Below, one piece after another: positions 1 to 9,964 of a DNA stretch of 64,000 nt. Position numbers and translations under genes: made by a program. The notes under the pieces are model-generated. The model made no database searches. It worked only from the letters and a program-made list of their open reading frames with translations, and was not told the origin of the DNA. Within the stretch, counting starts at the first letter, position 1. Every line of letters begins with the position of its first letter. The stretch spans positions 1,142,501 through 1,206,500 of the forward strand of contig JASPKZ010007795.1 of assembly GCA_030220185.1 (NCBI GenBank). The letters are read 5' to 3'. This DNA is from Diploptera punctata (taxonomy: Eukaryota > Arthropoda > Insecta > Blattodea > Blaberidae).

Positions 1-406
1 TACTTTGCTGCTTTATCCAACATTTATCCAAGATGTCGGACCTTGAAGACTTCGATCATGTTTTCGGTATACACGGAGAAGAGGAATTTGATAGAGTCTA
101 CCAAAGAATTCAACTGGAAGAACAGGAGAATCGGCGTAATATTGCGTGTCGCAGACGTGTTTGTATACGGTATTATTTGCGGGATGCAAGCATAAATGCA
201 TTCCTCTATAGCAGACGAAAATAACGGAAGTGGTTTTATCGCTGAGAATTCTGGGTAATTCGTTGCCAATATTACGAAAACGTCGACTCTCGTGCATGAC
301 CGTTAAGTCGGCCGTTAAATTCGTTCTCAGCAATTGCTTACGGTGAATCAGCACACTAGTGATTGGAAGTAATTTGAGTAGAGAGTAATGTTCTAACATA
401 CGACCC
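1..406 (+). mobile_element. PIF/Harbinger-like non-autonomous element, copy A
   Basis: This block recurs at 14813-15409 in the same orientation and at 1978-2533 and 32878-33786 inverted. Complete copies start GGGTCG and end CGACCC, with TTA/TAA at the flanks, which suits PIF/Harbinger elements. Copy A runs off the left edge of the window and ends at CGACCC (401-406). It contains a short ORF at 33-224. Confidence 0.6.
33..224 (+). CDS. Short ORF inside the Harbinger-like element (63 aa)
   Basis: The ORF starts MSDLEDFDHVFGIHGEEEFD and ends with a basic stretch ending SRRK. The same frame is open in the inverted copy at 2139-2375. It is frameshifted by one extra base in the copy near 15100 and broken in the copy near 33200. 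The acidic start followed by a basic, Arg-rich segment would suit the N-terminus of a Harbinger transposase or its accessory protein. I do not recognise the family, so this is inference from the element's termini and not from a domain match. Confidence 0.3.
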   Translation: MSDLEDFDHVFGIHGEEEFDRVYQRIQLEEQENRRNIACRRRVCIRYYLRDASINAFLYSRRK

Positions 407-780
407 TATGAGGTTTATTTTAATTAATAAATGAGTTAGATTATATTTGAAGAGAAACATTATATACTCAGACTGGAGCTTGAACCCAGGACCTTTTGCA
501 CTCTAGACAAATGCTCTACCAAGTGAGCTATCTGAGCAATCTCCAATCTAAATGTAAATTTTTCTCTTATATAGGCTGTTAATTCTCATGCACCAAATGC
601 TATGAAACCTTTGCTTCTATCTTGCAAATGGTGTTCTCTATTAAGAAGACATTTAATTGGATTTATTCATCTTTGAGATGTATGAAATGAATAATAAAAA
701 CATCGGATTGAGTTAGAATTTAATACCTTACCTCAAATTATAGAATTACAATCTACAATTATGAGGTAGGTTTAAATTCT
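407..780 (-). repeat. tRNA-like PLE-type element
   Basis: Begins with a TATGAGGT terminal motif and then TATATTTGAAGAG, followed by a reverse-strand tRNA-like domain and the unit's usual upstream block (TTGCAAATGGTG, then AAGAAGACATTTA). The same unit recurs at 5686, 6901, 13975, 22201, 23645, 24140 and 60470. Confidence 0.5.
467..537 (-). tRNA. tRNA-like domain (AGA anticodon loop), part of a repeat
   Basis: The reverse strand reads GCTCAGATAGCTCACTTGG and later GGTTCAAGCTCC, giving recognisable A and B boxes. The anticodon stem TTTGT/GCAAA closes a CTAGAGT loop (AGA at 34-36). It is a repeat module, unlikely to be a working tRNA gene. Confidence 0.45.
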
Positions 781-798
781 TAAAACTGGAGTGATCTA

Positions 799-1145
799 CT
801 ACTCCTGGCGCGACAGGCCTACAAGGCCCTTAGCCTACCAGCTGGCTGCTGGCCTCACATCCACATGTGTCAATCACAGAGGTAGATGATAATCAGCCAG
901 TGTAGGGGTGACATGTGGTCAGCATGTCGAGTCCCCCAGTCGTTATAGCTGGTTTTCTCAACCTGGAGCCGCTACTTATTGTAGCTACCCAAATGCATCA
1001 CGATGCTGGGTGGGCACCGGTCCCATACTGGCCGAAATACCATGAGAAAATTTCTTCCCCCATGGGGACTCGAACCAGCGCAAGTCCCGTAGCTCTGCGC
1101 CAAGGCTTTCTGCCTTAACCACTCGGCTATGGCGCGGGACACTGA
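799..1145 (-). mobile_element. SINE family 1 (tRNA-derived), full copy
   Basis: On the reverse strand the head reads like a tRNA with A box TAGCCGAGTGGTTAAGGC and B box GGTTCGAGTCC, followed by a shared body. It is flanked by a 9-bp target duplication AGTGATCTA (790-798 and 1146-1154). Other copies: 28322-28826, 45321-45666, and fragments at 51265 and 52690. Confidence 0.8.
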
Positions 1146-1626
1146 AGTGATCTATGTATGTCAATTATGAAAGTTCCCTAAGTTGGATAACATTCACTTC
1201 TATAGTGCATGACTCTGTCATAAGTAGAGACCGGATGTTAGGGAAAATGCCTACAGTTATTTATTATAGATATTGTAAAAGTGACTTCATATAACTTCAT
1301 ACCGATGACTCTAAAGTAGTTTTCCATCGAGTTAATTTTGCCTATAAATGCCTATTTTAGCTTACAATGCCTATAAATGCCTATTTGCCATTTTTTCTCC
1401 TAATTAACTTAGTATTTTAATTAAATTAATTGAAATGGACAAACTTCATGGCACACATCATTGCATAGAAACCTTTAATTGACTGACAATATTATTTTTT
1501 ATGTTGATAACATTGAATATTTAGTCTGTAGTCCTCGTTCACATACAGGTGCTTCAAAGATAAAGTGGTTCACCAAGTGTATGTGGCTTTTTTTTTTTAA
1601 AACAGTTGTTTCACGATGCCTAAAGA

Positions 1627-1863
1627 ATGGACAACACTAAAACAGTAAAAGACAAACTGACCAATTTCGTGAAAGAATTTGGTGCGGAAACATTCTCAAG
1701 TGACGATTCAATATTGTTTTGCAAAGTGTGTAAAATTTCAGGGAATTGTGCGAAGAAGTGCCGTGTTCCGCAGCACGTACACACTGCTAAACATAAGTAT
1801 TCTCTTTGTAAAAAGGCAAAACAAGTTAAAAAAATCATCTCTGATATCTTCGTATACTATTGA
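1627..1863 (+). CDS. BED-type zinc-finger ORF of the hAT element (78 aa)
   Basis: The peptide begins MDNTKTVKDKLTNFVKEFG and contains a zinc-binding pattern ILFCKVC (Cys-x2-Cys) followed by VPQHVHTAKH (His-x4-His). This matches the N-terminal BED finger of hAT transposases and the hAT-derived CGGBP1 type. A BED finger binds the element's terminal DNA. The RNase H-like catalytic domain that should follow is absent, so the product could at most bind DNA. A shorter decayed homologue lies near 62755-62870 in the second hAT copy. Confidence 0.55.
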   Translation: MDNTKTVKDKLTNFVKEFGAETFSSDDSILFCKVCKISGNCAKKCRVPQHVHTAKHKYSLCKKAKQVKKIISDIFVYY

Positions 1864-1920
1864 TAGGATATTTATGTTTATATTCTTTACGTAACGCTGT
1901 AAAAAAATATGTTGTAGTCC

Positions 1921-1977
1921 TATTGTTTTTTTTATATTAAAAAACCTCATAGTGTTATTTCCTATCTACATAACTTA
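1921..1977 (+). repeat. 57-bp PLE footprint (both ends, no interior)
   Basis: Between a 12-bp duplication ATGTTGTAGTCC (1909-1920 and 2537-2548) lies only the terminal part of the family seen complete at 19381-20108: a TGTTTTTTTTAT left end joined to ATTAAAAAACCTCATAGTG and the right end. A Harbinger-like element later landed on its last TTA. Confidence 0.65.
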
Positions 1978-2533
1978 GGGTCGTATGCAAATACATTAGT
2001 CTTTACTCAAATTACTTCCAATCACTGGTGAGCTGAGATCGAATTAACGGCCGCCTTAACCGGTCATGCATGAATGTTGACGTTTTCGTAATATTGGCAA
2101 CGAATTACCCAGAATTCTCAGCGATAAAACCACTTCCGTTATTTTCGTCTGCTATAGAGGAATGCATTTATGCTTGGATCCCGCAAATAATACCGTATAC
2201 AAACACGTCTGCGATGTGCAATATTACGCCGATTCTCCTGTTCTTCCAGTTGAATTCTTTGGTAGACTCTATCAAATTCCTCTTCTCCGCGTATACCGAA
2301 AACATGATCGAAGTCTTCAAGGTCCGACATCTTGGATAAGTTTAAAACTACATCGGTTCCCTTCGGGATTTTCACATAAGTTTATATCTTGAGCTACGAT
2401 CTTAAGGTACCTTGTCAGGTAGCTTACAATTATTACCGCGTGAATAGATTTCTGAGTAAGAAAAATGTGTTTGAATAAAACTTTATCAGCAGAGAACGCC
2501 TTTTACTGTCTAATGCGTTCAGACATTCGACCC
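1978..2533 (-). mobile_element. PIF/Harbinger-like non-autonomous element, copy B (complete)
   Basis: 556 bp, starting GGGTCGTATG and ending CATTCGACCC, with TTA duplicated at 1975-1977 and 2534-2536. The internal ORF (2139-2375, reverse) is the counterpart of the copy A ORF. It is nested in a PLE footprint that is itself nested in a hAT element. Confidence 0.7.
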
Positions 2534-2751
2534 TTAATGTTGTAGTCCATTTTTCGTAAGAGCCTATTTTGATTTTTTAGTGCCTATATTAATGATTTTT
2601 AGTGCCTTTTTGCCTGCCTATTTTGAACTTTTTAAGTGCCTGACATCCGGACTCTAGTCATAAGTAATGCCACAAGTGATTTCTAACTTATCTAGAGATT
2701 TTGGAAATCAAGAGTGGCATTTGTTAGGATTATTTAACAAATAAAATTAAG

Positions 2752-2975
2752 CTGTTTACTCACAAATCATTATTTAAATATAGTTATTTTAAAATATTTC
2801 ATGTAAACGGCGATGTTTGAAAACAAATGAGAAACATTTGTTATGTTTCATTTGTTCATTCACTGCAACCAGATCATACTATTTATTGCCAAATAAATAT
2901 TGTAAGAATGCACCCTAGTGGAGAAAAAATGAAACACATCAAACTGTATATTTTAACCAACATTATAGGTTATTA
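2752..2975 (+). repeat. Repeat block shared with 45975-46225 (inverted)
   Basis: AGCTGTTTACTCACAAATC through ACCAACATTATAGG recurs in reverse near 45985-46220. With 4480-4655 it seems to flank the LINE fragment here. In the second locus the two blocks are adjacent, as in an internally deleted copy. Confidence 0.55.
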
Positions 2976-3249
2976 ATTAATTTTTGACGTACTATGATGT
3001 AAATATGTCAATTATATTTTTCTGGAATGTTAATATCTGGGAAATAATATGTTTAAGAAAGTGCAAACAGTGGTTTCTTTTTTATTGTAGTATAATCGAT
3101 TGCTATACATTTTTTCTATTATATCTCGCAAGGGCGGTACTTGCTTGTATTCAAACAATATATATATATACAATCTGGGAGCCACTTGCATTCTAGGATT
3201 CTTACATCTTAATATATAAATTGCTATATTCAATGTATTTCTTTACGGG

Positions 3250-4655
3250 GAGGTAATAATCACAGCAAATAACTCGAACCTGAATCGCCTAGAAGTATGC
3301 CAAAATCAGGCTTTACAGCTTATAACCGGCACAGCTAAATCAACCCCAATCACAGCAATGCAAGCACTAACTCAGAACCCCCCAATATGTCTAACTTTAG
3401 AGGAACAGGCAATAACACAACACGAAAAAATGTTACGGTTAAGAACATCAAAATGGGAATGAAGACAGTTACAACCAATCAAGTTGAAAACACAAACAAG
3501 TTTCTTGTCCAAAGTAACGGAAATAAAAACAGATTTGAATCTTCCTAAATCTAAAGAAAATATTTTGATCAGAGAAAACCCTCTTACTTTTTGAACCGAT
3601 TAACATTCAACCAAATCTAGAAGAACCAGTTACAAAATCTGAAACTCCCACACCTGTACTAAAAGCTCTAGCATTAGAAGCTGTGAATAAGAGATATCCA
3701 CCAGAAGAATGGTTACATGTCTACACAGATGGATCTACTATTGATAACAATTCAGGATCAGGAATTACATGTGCATTATTTTCATTTTATCAACCAGCAG
3801 GATACCACACAACAAATTTTGATGCGGAAGTATTCATATTTCACTCCAACAATTACTGTACAGAATAAATAAATTTCAAAATGCTGTCATACTCTCTGAT
3901 TCTAAGGGAGCAATATATGCAATAAATTCACACAAAATGAAGTCAATACAAATTAAAGAGTGCTACAAAATGATTCAACAACTCCAAAAACTACAGAAAA
4001 GAATTCAATTGCAATGGATACCTGCACATTGTGGAATTGCTGGAAATGACACTGCTGATTTTCTTGCCAAGAAAGGCTCCAATCTAATTCGGAATACTAC
4101 TAAAAGCTTACCTTTTGCATCCATAAAAAGAATAATTAAAAACAAATATAAAATCAAACAAAACCAAGACCTATGTAATAAAGCCAAAGACAAAAAATTG
4201 AATATTTTAGTAAAGAAGCCAGATATTCCAAAAATTCCACGTAAAACTACAGTAGCAAAATTTAGACTGCTTACAGAACATGACTATTTGGCCAAACATT
4301 TATATAAAATAGGAACCTACACGAATCCAAATTGTCCTCTATGCAACAAAGACGAAGAAATGAATGAAGAACGTCTACAAACCTGTGAAGTATTACCTGT
4401 TGGATCCACCATAGAGAAATATTGGAGAGCAAGAACGCTAATGGCTTCGTTGCCAAGGCCCAGCATTTGAAAACAACAACACGTATTTCTTTGAGAGTCA
4501 GTATCTGCAAAATAATGCTCAGGCCTATTCAGAATGTTTAAAAGGAGGAGCTTTCTTTAATATGATAAACGTAAGTTGATAAATTCGAGGTGAAACACGA
4601 CTGTGATTGGTCATTGACTCCCATTTGGGGCATGAGTTAAATAGTCATTTTAAAT
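3250..4655 (+). pseudogene. I/Jockey-like LINE fragment with RNase H domain
   Basis: The 5' part reads RLEVCQNQALQLITGTAKST, the usual linker after the RT domain of I/R1/Jockey-type LINEs. RNase H follows in two frames: VYTDGS at about 3718 and WIPAHCGIAGNDTADFLAKK at about 4015-4075. A zinc-knuckle-like CPLC then runs to a lone Cys (4336-4390). The RT core is missing and frames change several times, so it is a dead 5'-truncated copy. Its 3' end (4480-4655) matches 45715-45905 inverted. It lies just upstream of the first FANCA exon in the window. Confidence 0.75.
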
Positions 4656-4743
4656 TTCTTATAATACTAATGATATAAAAGATGTATAATTGATTGCTTA
4701 AATATAAATAATATTATATACACTATCATACTTGTGTTTACAG

Positions 4744-5000
4744 GTTTAATAGATTGCCTACTCAATAAATCATTCTTAAATAAGGATCGTCAGCTCCTTA
4801 TGTCCACATTTATAATAGCAAGACAATGTTGTTTAGAAGGATGTAGTCCTTTTTTTTCATCATATATTACATGGTTTGGAACAACATTTGGATCTGAATC
4901 TCCATGGGCTACACAACAAACATTTGAGTTCTTCATTCAGTTTCTCACAGATATTGTTCCATATGATCCTCCAGGATGTCTCAAAGTCCATATTAACAAA
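4744..5000 (+). CDS. FANCA: FANCA, exon 1 of 8 in window
   Basis: The exon starts after TTTACAG and ends at AACAAA before GTGAGT, in phase 0. It encodes LIDCLLNKSFLNKDRQ, then LLMSTFIIARQCCLEG and a segment ending PPGCLKVHINK. This lines up with vertebrate FANCA around its LLMAALLVARQCSLEG stretch, followed in both by a WF..FGS motif and a helical FLTDIVPY-like run. FANCA is a helical-solenoid subunit of the Fanconi anaemia core complex, which drives FANCD2-FANCI monoubiquitination in interstrand-crosslink repair in the nucleus. The assignment rests on recalled family sequence plus the consistent order of eight exons. Confidence 0.85.
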
Positions 5001-5685
5001 GTGAGTATACTCCGGTTTTAAAAAATATTTTTTTTTTATTTTGAGAATTTTCCTCATCACTGAGGGTTTTCTCCAACCAATCTGAGTAATTAACATCTTC
5101 TTCTTCGTCAGGCTCTACGACTTCCAGTGGAATGTCTTGGCCTTCTCAACCAGTTTACGCCACTTCTTCCTATCTTGTGCAGTGGATTTCAAATCAAAAA
5201 TCACCATTTCTCTCAAATCTTCAATTACGTCATTTTCCCATCGATCCTTGGGTCTTCCCCTTGGTCTTGTTCCTTGTGGCTTCCAATTCAAAATATCATT
5301 CGGCAATCTTCCCTTTGGCATTCTTAGTGTATGTCCAAACCATTGTAATCTTTTGGATTTGATGAAACTAACTATATTTTCTTTATTATTCTTGAGGTAT
5401 AATTCGTCATTCCTTCTCAACCTCCAATTTCCATTTTCCTTTACTGGACCTAGCACTCTTCTAAATATTTTCCTCTCAAACGTTAATAGTCTTAATTTAT
5501 CTGCTTCTTTTAGTACCCAGGTTTCAGCTCCATAACATATGATTGGTCTTATTATTGCTGTATATAATTTGAATTTAACATTTTTTTATGTTAATTTGCT
5601 TTTGAATATATCGAAATTAGCAAAATATGCTTTATTCCCTTGCGATATTCTTGTTTTGATCTCTTCTTCAACAGTATTATTATCA

Positions 5686-5940
5686 TATTTGAAGAGAAAA
5701 ATTATACGCTCAGACCGGGACTTGAACCCGGGACCCTTGGTTCTCTAGACCAAGTGCTCTACCAACTGAGCTACCTGAGCAAGTACCGATCTAAACGTAA
5801 ATCTTTCTCTATATACATTGTAATTACCGTCCACCAAATGCTATGAAGCCATGCTTCTATCTTGCAAATGGTGGCTCCTTTATTAAGAAGACATATTTGG
5901 GAATTATACATTACAGCCAGTACGGCTTTTTCCATGTTTT
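5686..5940 (-). repeat. tRNA-like PLE-type element inserted in a LINE
   Basis: The element interrupts the LINE coding frame. It carries the flanking arm ATATTTGAAGAGAAAAAT, a reverse-strand tRNA-like domain and the block ending TTGGGAATTATACATTAC. A short TTATTATC repeat at both edges may be the target duplication. Confidence 0.6.
5708..5780 (-). tRNA. tRNA-like domain with good cloverleaf, AGA anticodon loop
   Basis: Acceptor GCTCAGG pairs with TCTGAGC over seven positions (one G-U). The D arm is GCTC/GAGC and the T arm CCGGG-TTCAAGT-CCCGG. The anticodon stem is one pair longer than canonical and closes loop CTAGAGA. The backbone resembles tRNA-Lys apart from the anticodon loop. It sits inside a repeat, so a functional tRNA is doubtful. 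Confidence 0.5.
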
Positions 5941-6126
5941 TATTATCGTTTAGTATTGTACCTAGGTACTTAAAGGAGTTAATTTGATCAATACAGTCAC
6001 TATTTATAGTTAGTTCAGTCATATTTGTTTTAGAGTAATTAACATGCATTTTAAAAAAAAATGTATAAATGACTACGGACTTATAGACTATCAGTTTGCA
6101 ACAAACATTCACAAACTTATTCATAG

Positions 6127-6450
6127 TTAAATATGGGAAATAACATTATGAGGTTCTTACTTCGTAAATTAATGAGTCATTTTTTACATCTTACTTCATA
6201 TTTTATGTTTCCTTAAACATGGAATTAGTTTTCAAAAGAACCATCCCTCTCATTTTCAACCGATATTATGACTACCGGATTTTCATTGGAATCTCCATCA
6301 GTAACATTGCCATCTGGTGTTGATTTGATGAACTTTGAGATGAGGTCACGTTCTCATAAATCTAGAAATTCATGGATCTAAATTTGTTCTTCTGAATATA
6401 TATCTTCTCCCAAATTGCCAAATGTTTTAAAATTTAAAACCATGAATTTC
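6127..6450 (-). pseudogene. PLE 3' fragment with hammerhead-like motif
   Basis: The left end GGAAATAACATTATGAGG is the shared PLE terminus in reverse. The reverse strand then reads a degenerate GIY-YIG C-terminal tail and a hammerhead-like block with core TTGAAAA, a pairing stem II and GAAAACTAAT near 6215-6265. Confidence 0.55.
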
Positions 6451-6752
6451 TGCTCCTTCTTTTAATTTTCCATGCATAGACAGCCTCTGGTAGTCTTCCA
6501 TCCTGCACTCTTCTTACGTGCACATATCATTTTAGTCTTCTGTGTTTAATCTCATCCATTATATTTCTTTCTGCATTCATCCATTTTCTAGTTTTTTGTA
6601 TTTCTAATTCTTTCCAGTTGAGATTTTCTGGCAGCTTTTCTCCAAAAATCCATTTCAACTGAAGTTATTCTGTTGACATGCTGTTGTGTCATTGTCCAAA
6701 CTTCCAGTCCATATAACATTATACTTTCTAGTATGGACTTATAAATTAGTTA
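6440..6752 (-). pseudogene. Degenerate LINE C-terminal fragment
   Basis: The text resembles the reverse complement of the LINE tail (GRLPRG..R.W-type codons) with many frame breaks. I see nothing else in this stretch. Confidence 0.4.
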
Positions 6753-6900
6753 ATTAAAACTCATCAGAGAACAATTTGTTAAACAACTCACCTCATAGGA
6801 TTCATGCTTCCATGATACTGCGGTTTCATGATAGCATGAATCCTATGAGGTGAGTTGTTTAAACAAAATGTTCTCCGATGAGTTTTAATGATTATACCTC
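6753..6900. repeat. Compact PLE palindrome (family with ATGATACTGC arms)
   Basis: The arms AACAACTCACCTCATAGGAT and its reverse complement meet at about 6820, in what remains of a hammerhead 3' half (GCGGTTTCAT). The flanking halves AGAGAACAATTTG and TTGTTCTCCGATG-type sequence match the longer copies at 24636 and 48940. Confidence 0.6.
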
Positions 6901-7410
6901 ATAATTATATTTGAAGAGAAAAATTTTCGCCTAGACTGAGACTCGAATCCGGGCCAAGTGCTCTACCAACTGAGCTACCGAGGCGAGTTACGATCTAGAT
7001 GCAAATTTTTCTCTTATATACGTTGTAATTCCCTATCGCCAAATGCTTTTTGAACCATTGCTTCTATCTTTGCAAATGGTGGCTTCTTAGTTAAGAAGAC
7101 ATTTATTGGGAATTTAACATTACTTTATAAAGCTAGTAAGGCTTCTAATGATTTTTTTATTATTGATTTAACATTTCTCACTGAAAGATAAATTATATTT
7201 GAAGAGAAAAATTTTCGCCTAGACCGAGACTCGAACCCGGCACCCTTGGCTTTCCAGGCCAAGTGCTCTACCAACTGAGCTACCAAGGGTCCCGGGTTCG
7301 AGTCTCGGTCTAGGCGAAAATTTTTCTCTTCAAATATAATTTATCTTTCAGTGAGAAATGTTAAATCAATAATAAAAACATCATACCTCATAATGTTTAC
7401 TTCCCAACAT
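6901..7410. repeat. Paired tRNA-like elements, second one a hairpin
   Basis: One reverse tRNA-like copy (6929-6985) has lost its anticodon 3' half. A second domain (7216-7289) is folded on itself, so that 7190-7245 and 7290-7350 are inverted copies of the flank plus T arm. The right end is ACCTCATAATG then TTTACTTCCC, the PLE-type terminus. Confidence 0.55.
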
Positions 7411-8048
7411 TAATTTAATATATTATAAATTAGTTGTTTAAAAAATAATGTAATAGTAAATTTCATCATTAGAATCTCTCTTCGTAGTATATGTAGTACC
7501 ATATTTGCTTACATAATTTGTGCACTTTTTAATTTACTTTGTCTGAATAATTGGGGAGCATAAAAATATGCAGATTTTTTTAAAAAATTAGAGGTCCTGT
7601 TCTGAGTTATCTCAATTATAGTAGGTAAGTATAGTAATTAAGAATACAGTAATTTTGTCAACTCATAAATTTATAGCATAACACTGTAGGTAATCTTGAA
7701 TTATACAAATAATAATCATGCAATAACAAATCTATAAACAATAATAATTATTATACAAATGAAACCATACATATACCGTAAATCATCTATAATTTACGTA
7801 AGACGTGCACGTAATTGTAGCATGTCATGTGTAACTGCAATATCGTCATTCTGCGACAGTTCAAAATAAATTAAATGTTCATCTTCTACAGCAAGGTATT
7901 TACCAGTTTTCAGGCTTCGAATGCCCTACTGTCACTTCTTGCATTATTTAGCGCGTCTTTTTGTTTCCTCCAATAACGCATATTGGATTCGAGAACTCCA
8001 AATTCTCTTTCTGTTGCACGATTACTGAAATGTTCCATGAAACTTATC
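7411..8048. other. AT-rich intronic stretch without recognisable feature
   Basis: No long ORF, repeat family or RNA gene is visible here. It is probably unique intron or very old repeat sequence. Confidence 0.5.
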
Positions 8049-8060
8049 ACTTACAATTTA

Positions 8061-8386
8061 TCCATCCATCCATCCATAGTAATTCTGCCTGAGGGCAGGT
8101 CTTTTATTGCAATCATAGCATTTTCATGCTATGCTTTGCAGCTTTACTAAGGAATTATAGGTGTGGTAGCTTCCTGTTGCTTTCCACACCAGTGAAGGAT
8201 GATGATGATAATGAGAAGGATGATGATGATGACTGTATGATTTTCGGGGACCGTTAGGCCCTAAGCTTCCTGACATTTGTCTTACAGGTGAGGAAAAACC
8301 TCACCCAGGAGCCTGTCCTAACCGGGAATCGAACCTGGGCCCGCTGCATGGCAAGGTAGCACGCTACCTCGAGACCACAGCAGTGG
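8061..8386 (-). mobile_element. SINE family 2 (tRNA-derived), full copy
   Basis: The reverse strand starts with a tRNA-like head (GTGGTCTCGAGGTAGCGTG, GGTTCGATTCCCGG-type B box). It contains a GAT/ATC-rich middle and ends in GGATGGATGG. The target duplication ACTTACAATTTA lies at 8049-8060 and 8387-8398. Other copies: 21050, 31976, 63487. Confidence 0.85.
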
Positions 8387-8609
8387 ACTTACAATTTATA
8401 TGACGCTGTATAATTGTTATTTTCTTTCCCATCTTAAAATACAGTACAAATGCAAGTGGACATTATAAGTGTTCAAAGTCAACTCAAATACTAGTATTTA
8501 CTTTTCTAAAACTGATCTCTACTAAGAGCAAGCATTGTTAAAGACTCAGTTTCTTTGTGAAGCAGGTAGTTCAGATAATCTGAAGCCTGAGATAATCAAT
8601 TGGTTTACT

Positions 8610-9558
8610 ATGATGATCTTGAAGAAGATTTTCGGGCTGTAGGCCGTGGTCGTGAGGCTTGTAGTTCCCCGACGTTTCGCCAGAGACTGCGTCTGGCATC
8701 CTCAAGGGTTGTCTTGAGACTGGCAATTCTGTCCGCTGTCTGTCTTATTTATACGTTCACTGCGATGTGTTCGTAAGTTGTATCTGCCTTCTGATTGGTC
8801 AGCGTTAGGGACTTCCATTGCTCCAATGAGATTGCTGTTTGATGGTCTAGTCGACTGTAAGTTATATCTGTCTTCTGATTGGTCAGCGGTAGGGACTTCA
8901 ATTGTTCCACTGAGATTGCTGTTTGATAGTCTAGTCGACTGTGCTTGTAGAGGTGTACATTTTGCATTTTTTAAAACCGGTATCCATACTTTGTTGACTT
9001 TTAATGATTCTTCTTTTCTGTTGAAACTGTTTTTATGTTTGAATATTTCGATGGCGGGTATTTACTGTCTACAACGAGAAGCCATCGAAATATTCAAACA
9101 TAAAAACAGTTTCAACAGAAAAGAAGAATCATTAAAAGTCAACAAAGTATGGATACCGGTTCTAAAAAATGCAAAATGTAAACCTCTACAAGCACAGTCG
9201 ACTAGACTATCAAACAGCAATCTCAGTGGAACAATTGAAGTCCCTACCGCTGACCAATCAGAAGACAGATATAACTTACAGTCGACTAGACCATCAAACA
9301 GCAATCTCATTGGAGCAATGGAAGTCCCTACCGCTGACCAATCAGAAGGGAGATACAACTTACGAACACATCGCGGTGAACGTATAAATAAGACAGACAG
9401 CGGACAGAATTGCCAGTCTCAAGACAACCCTTGAGGATGCCAGACGCAGTCTCTGGCGAAACGTCGGGGAACTACAAGCCTCACAACCACGGCCTACAGC
9501 CCGAAAATCTTCTTCAAGATCATCATAGCAACTCCGGCCGTGAAAGTCTACGTGAATA
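8610..9558. mobile_element. PLE palindrome with two ribozyme-like ends
   Basis: Two near-identical arms of about 450 bp meet near 9065. The forward arm encodes REAIEIFKHKNSFNRKEESL, a common tail of PLE GIY-YIG proteins, and then carries a hammerhead-like motif. Each arm holds a tandem duplication of about 85 bp around GATTGGTCAGCGGTAGGGAC. The target duplication AATTGGTTTACT is exact (8598-8609 and 9559-9570). A shorter relative lies at 42259-42623. Confidence 0.8.
9428..9468 (+). ncRNA. Hammerhead-like motif, variant core TTGAGGA
   Basis: Stem I CCC/GGG, core TTGAGGA, one unpaired T, stem II GCCAGA/TCTGGC, then GAAA and a minimal CG stem III before TC. The usual C3 is T, giving a T-G wobble with G8. 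Inverted copies are near 8674-8715 and 42308-42349, a forward copy near 42510-42550. Confidence 0.55.
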
Positions 9559-9712
9559 AATTGGTTTACTGTTTCTGTAATTGTGTTATATATGCAAATA
9601 TTATTACATACAGAGTCTTTACCACAAAAGTCACTATAAATAATAATAATAATAGTAAATTTGATAAATACATATAATATGATAATGATTTAATAACATT
9701 TTATTTCTACAG

Positions 9713-9829
9713 GCACCAATAAGCCCACCAAATTCCCATTCCCTATTGATGGATTACATTACATTGGCTAAAACAAGACTTAAAGACCTGAATGAAGCTC
9801 CTGGATTTGGTCTATTTGGCCATGAATTG
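9713..9829 (+). CDS. FANCA: FANCA, exon 2 of 8 in window
   Basis: 39 codons between TTTCTACAG and GTAAGA, phase 0 at both ends, so it joins directly to the preceding exon. It encodes APISPPNSHSLLMDYITLAK followed by TRLKDLNEAPGFGLFGHEL. In vertebrate FANCA the same place reads LLTDYISLAKTRLADL, nearly identical over its core. The intron upstream (5001-9712) is filled by LINE, PLE and SINE insertions. Confidence 0.87.
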
Positions 9830-9964
9830 GTAAGAAAATTCCATAATTTTAAATTATGTTAAATCCACATTATATAATATTGATCTTTATTGAATACAAT
9901 AGTTATAAGTTATTAAATAATTTTTGCTTGCTTCCCTCTATTCTGAAATGTACATACATTTCTT

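Larger units (their letters stand above)
1225..2656 (+). mobile_element. hAT transposon (internally deleted), with nested insertions
   Basis: Imperfect terminal inverted repeats TAGAGACCGGATGTTAGG and CCTAACATCCGG-type sequence are flanked by an 8-bp duplication GTCATAAG (1217-1224 and 2657-2664), the hAT signature. The right end here reads CCTGACATCCGG. The copy at 62144-63042 has the same ends. It keeps a BED-type finger ORF but no catalytic domain. A 57-bp PLE remnant and a Harbinger-like element sit inside it. Confidence 0.85.
5105..6125 (-). pseudogene. LINE C-terminal fragment, split by a tRNA-like element
   Basis: The reverse strand encodes SFKYLGTILNDNKNMEK (about 5930-6030), then after an insertion FIKSKRLQWFGHTLRMPKGR and RPRGRPKDRWENDVIEDLRE (5115-5456). 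This is the standard C-terminal tail of insect LINE reverse transcriptases. The catalytic RT core is absent. Confidence 0.7.

Noticed and set aside
8190..8240. GAT/ATG microsatellite as a separate locus
   Set aside because: The same GATGATGAT block occurs at the same place in all SINE 2 copies, so it is part of the SINE body.
8778..9434. 218-codon ORF, the longest forward frame in the region
   Set aside because: It reads through both arms of a palindrome, and its two halves are reverse complements. The reverse strand has matching frames. Only the short PLE tail around REAIEIFKHKN looks like real former coding sequence.
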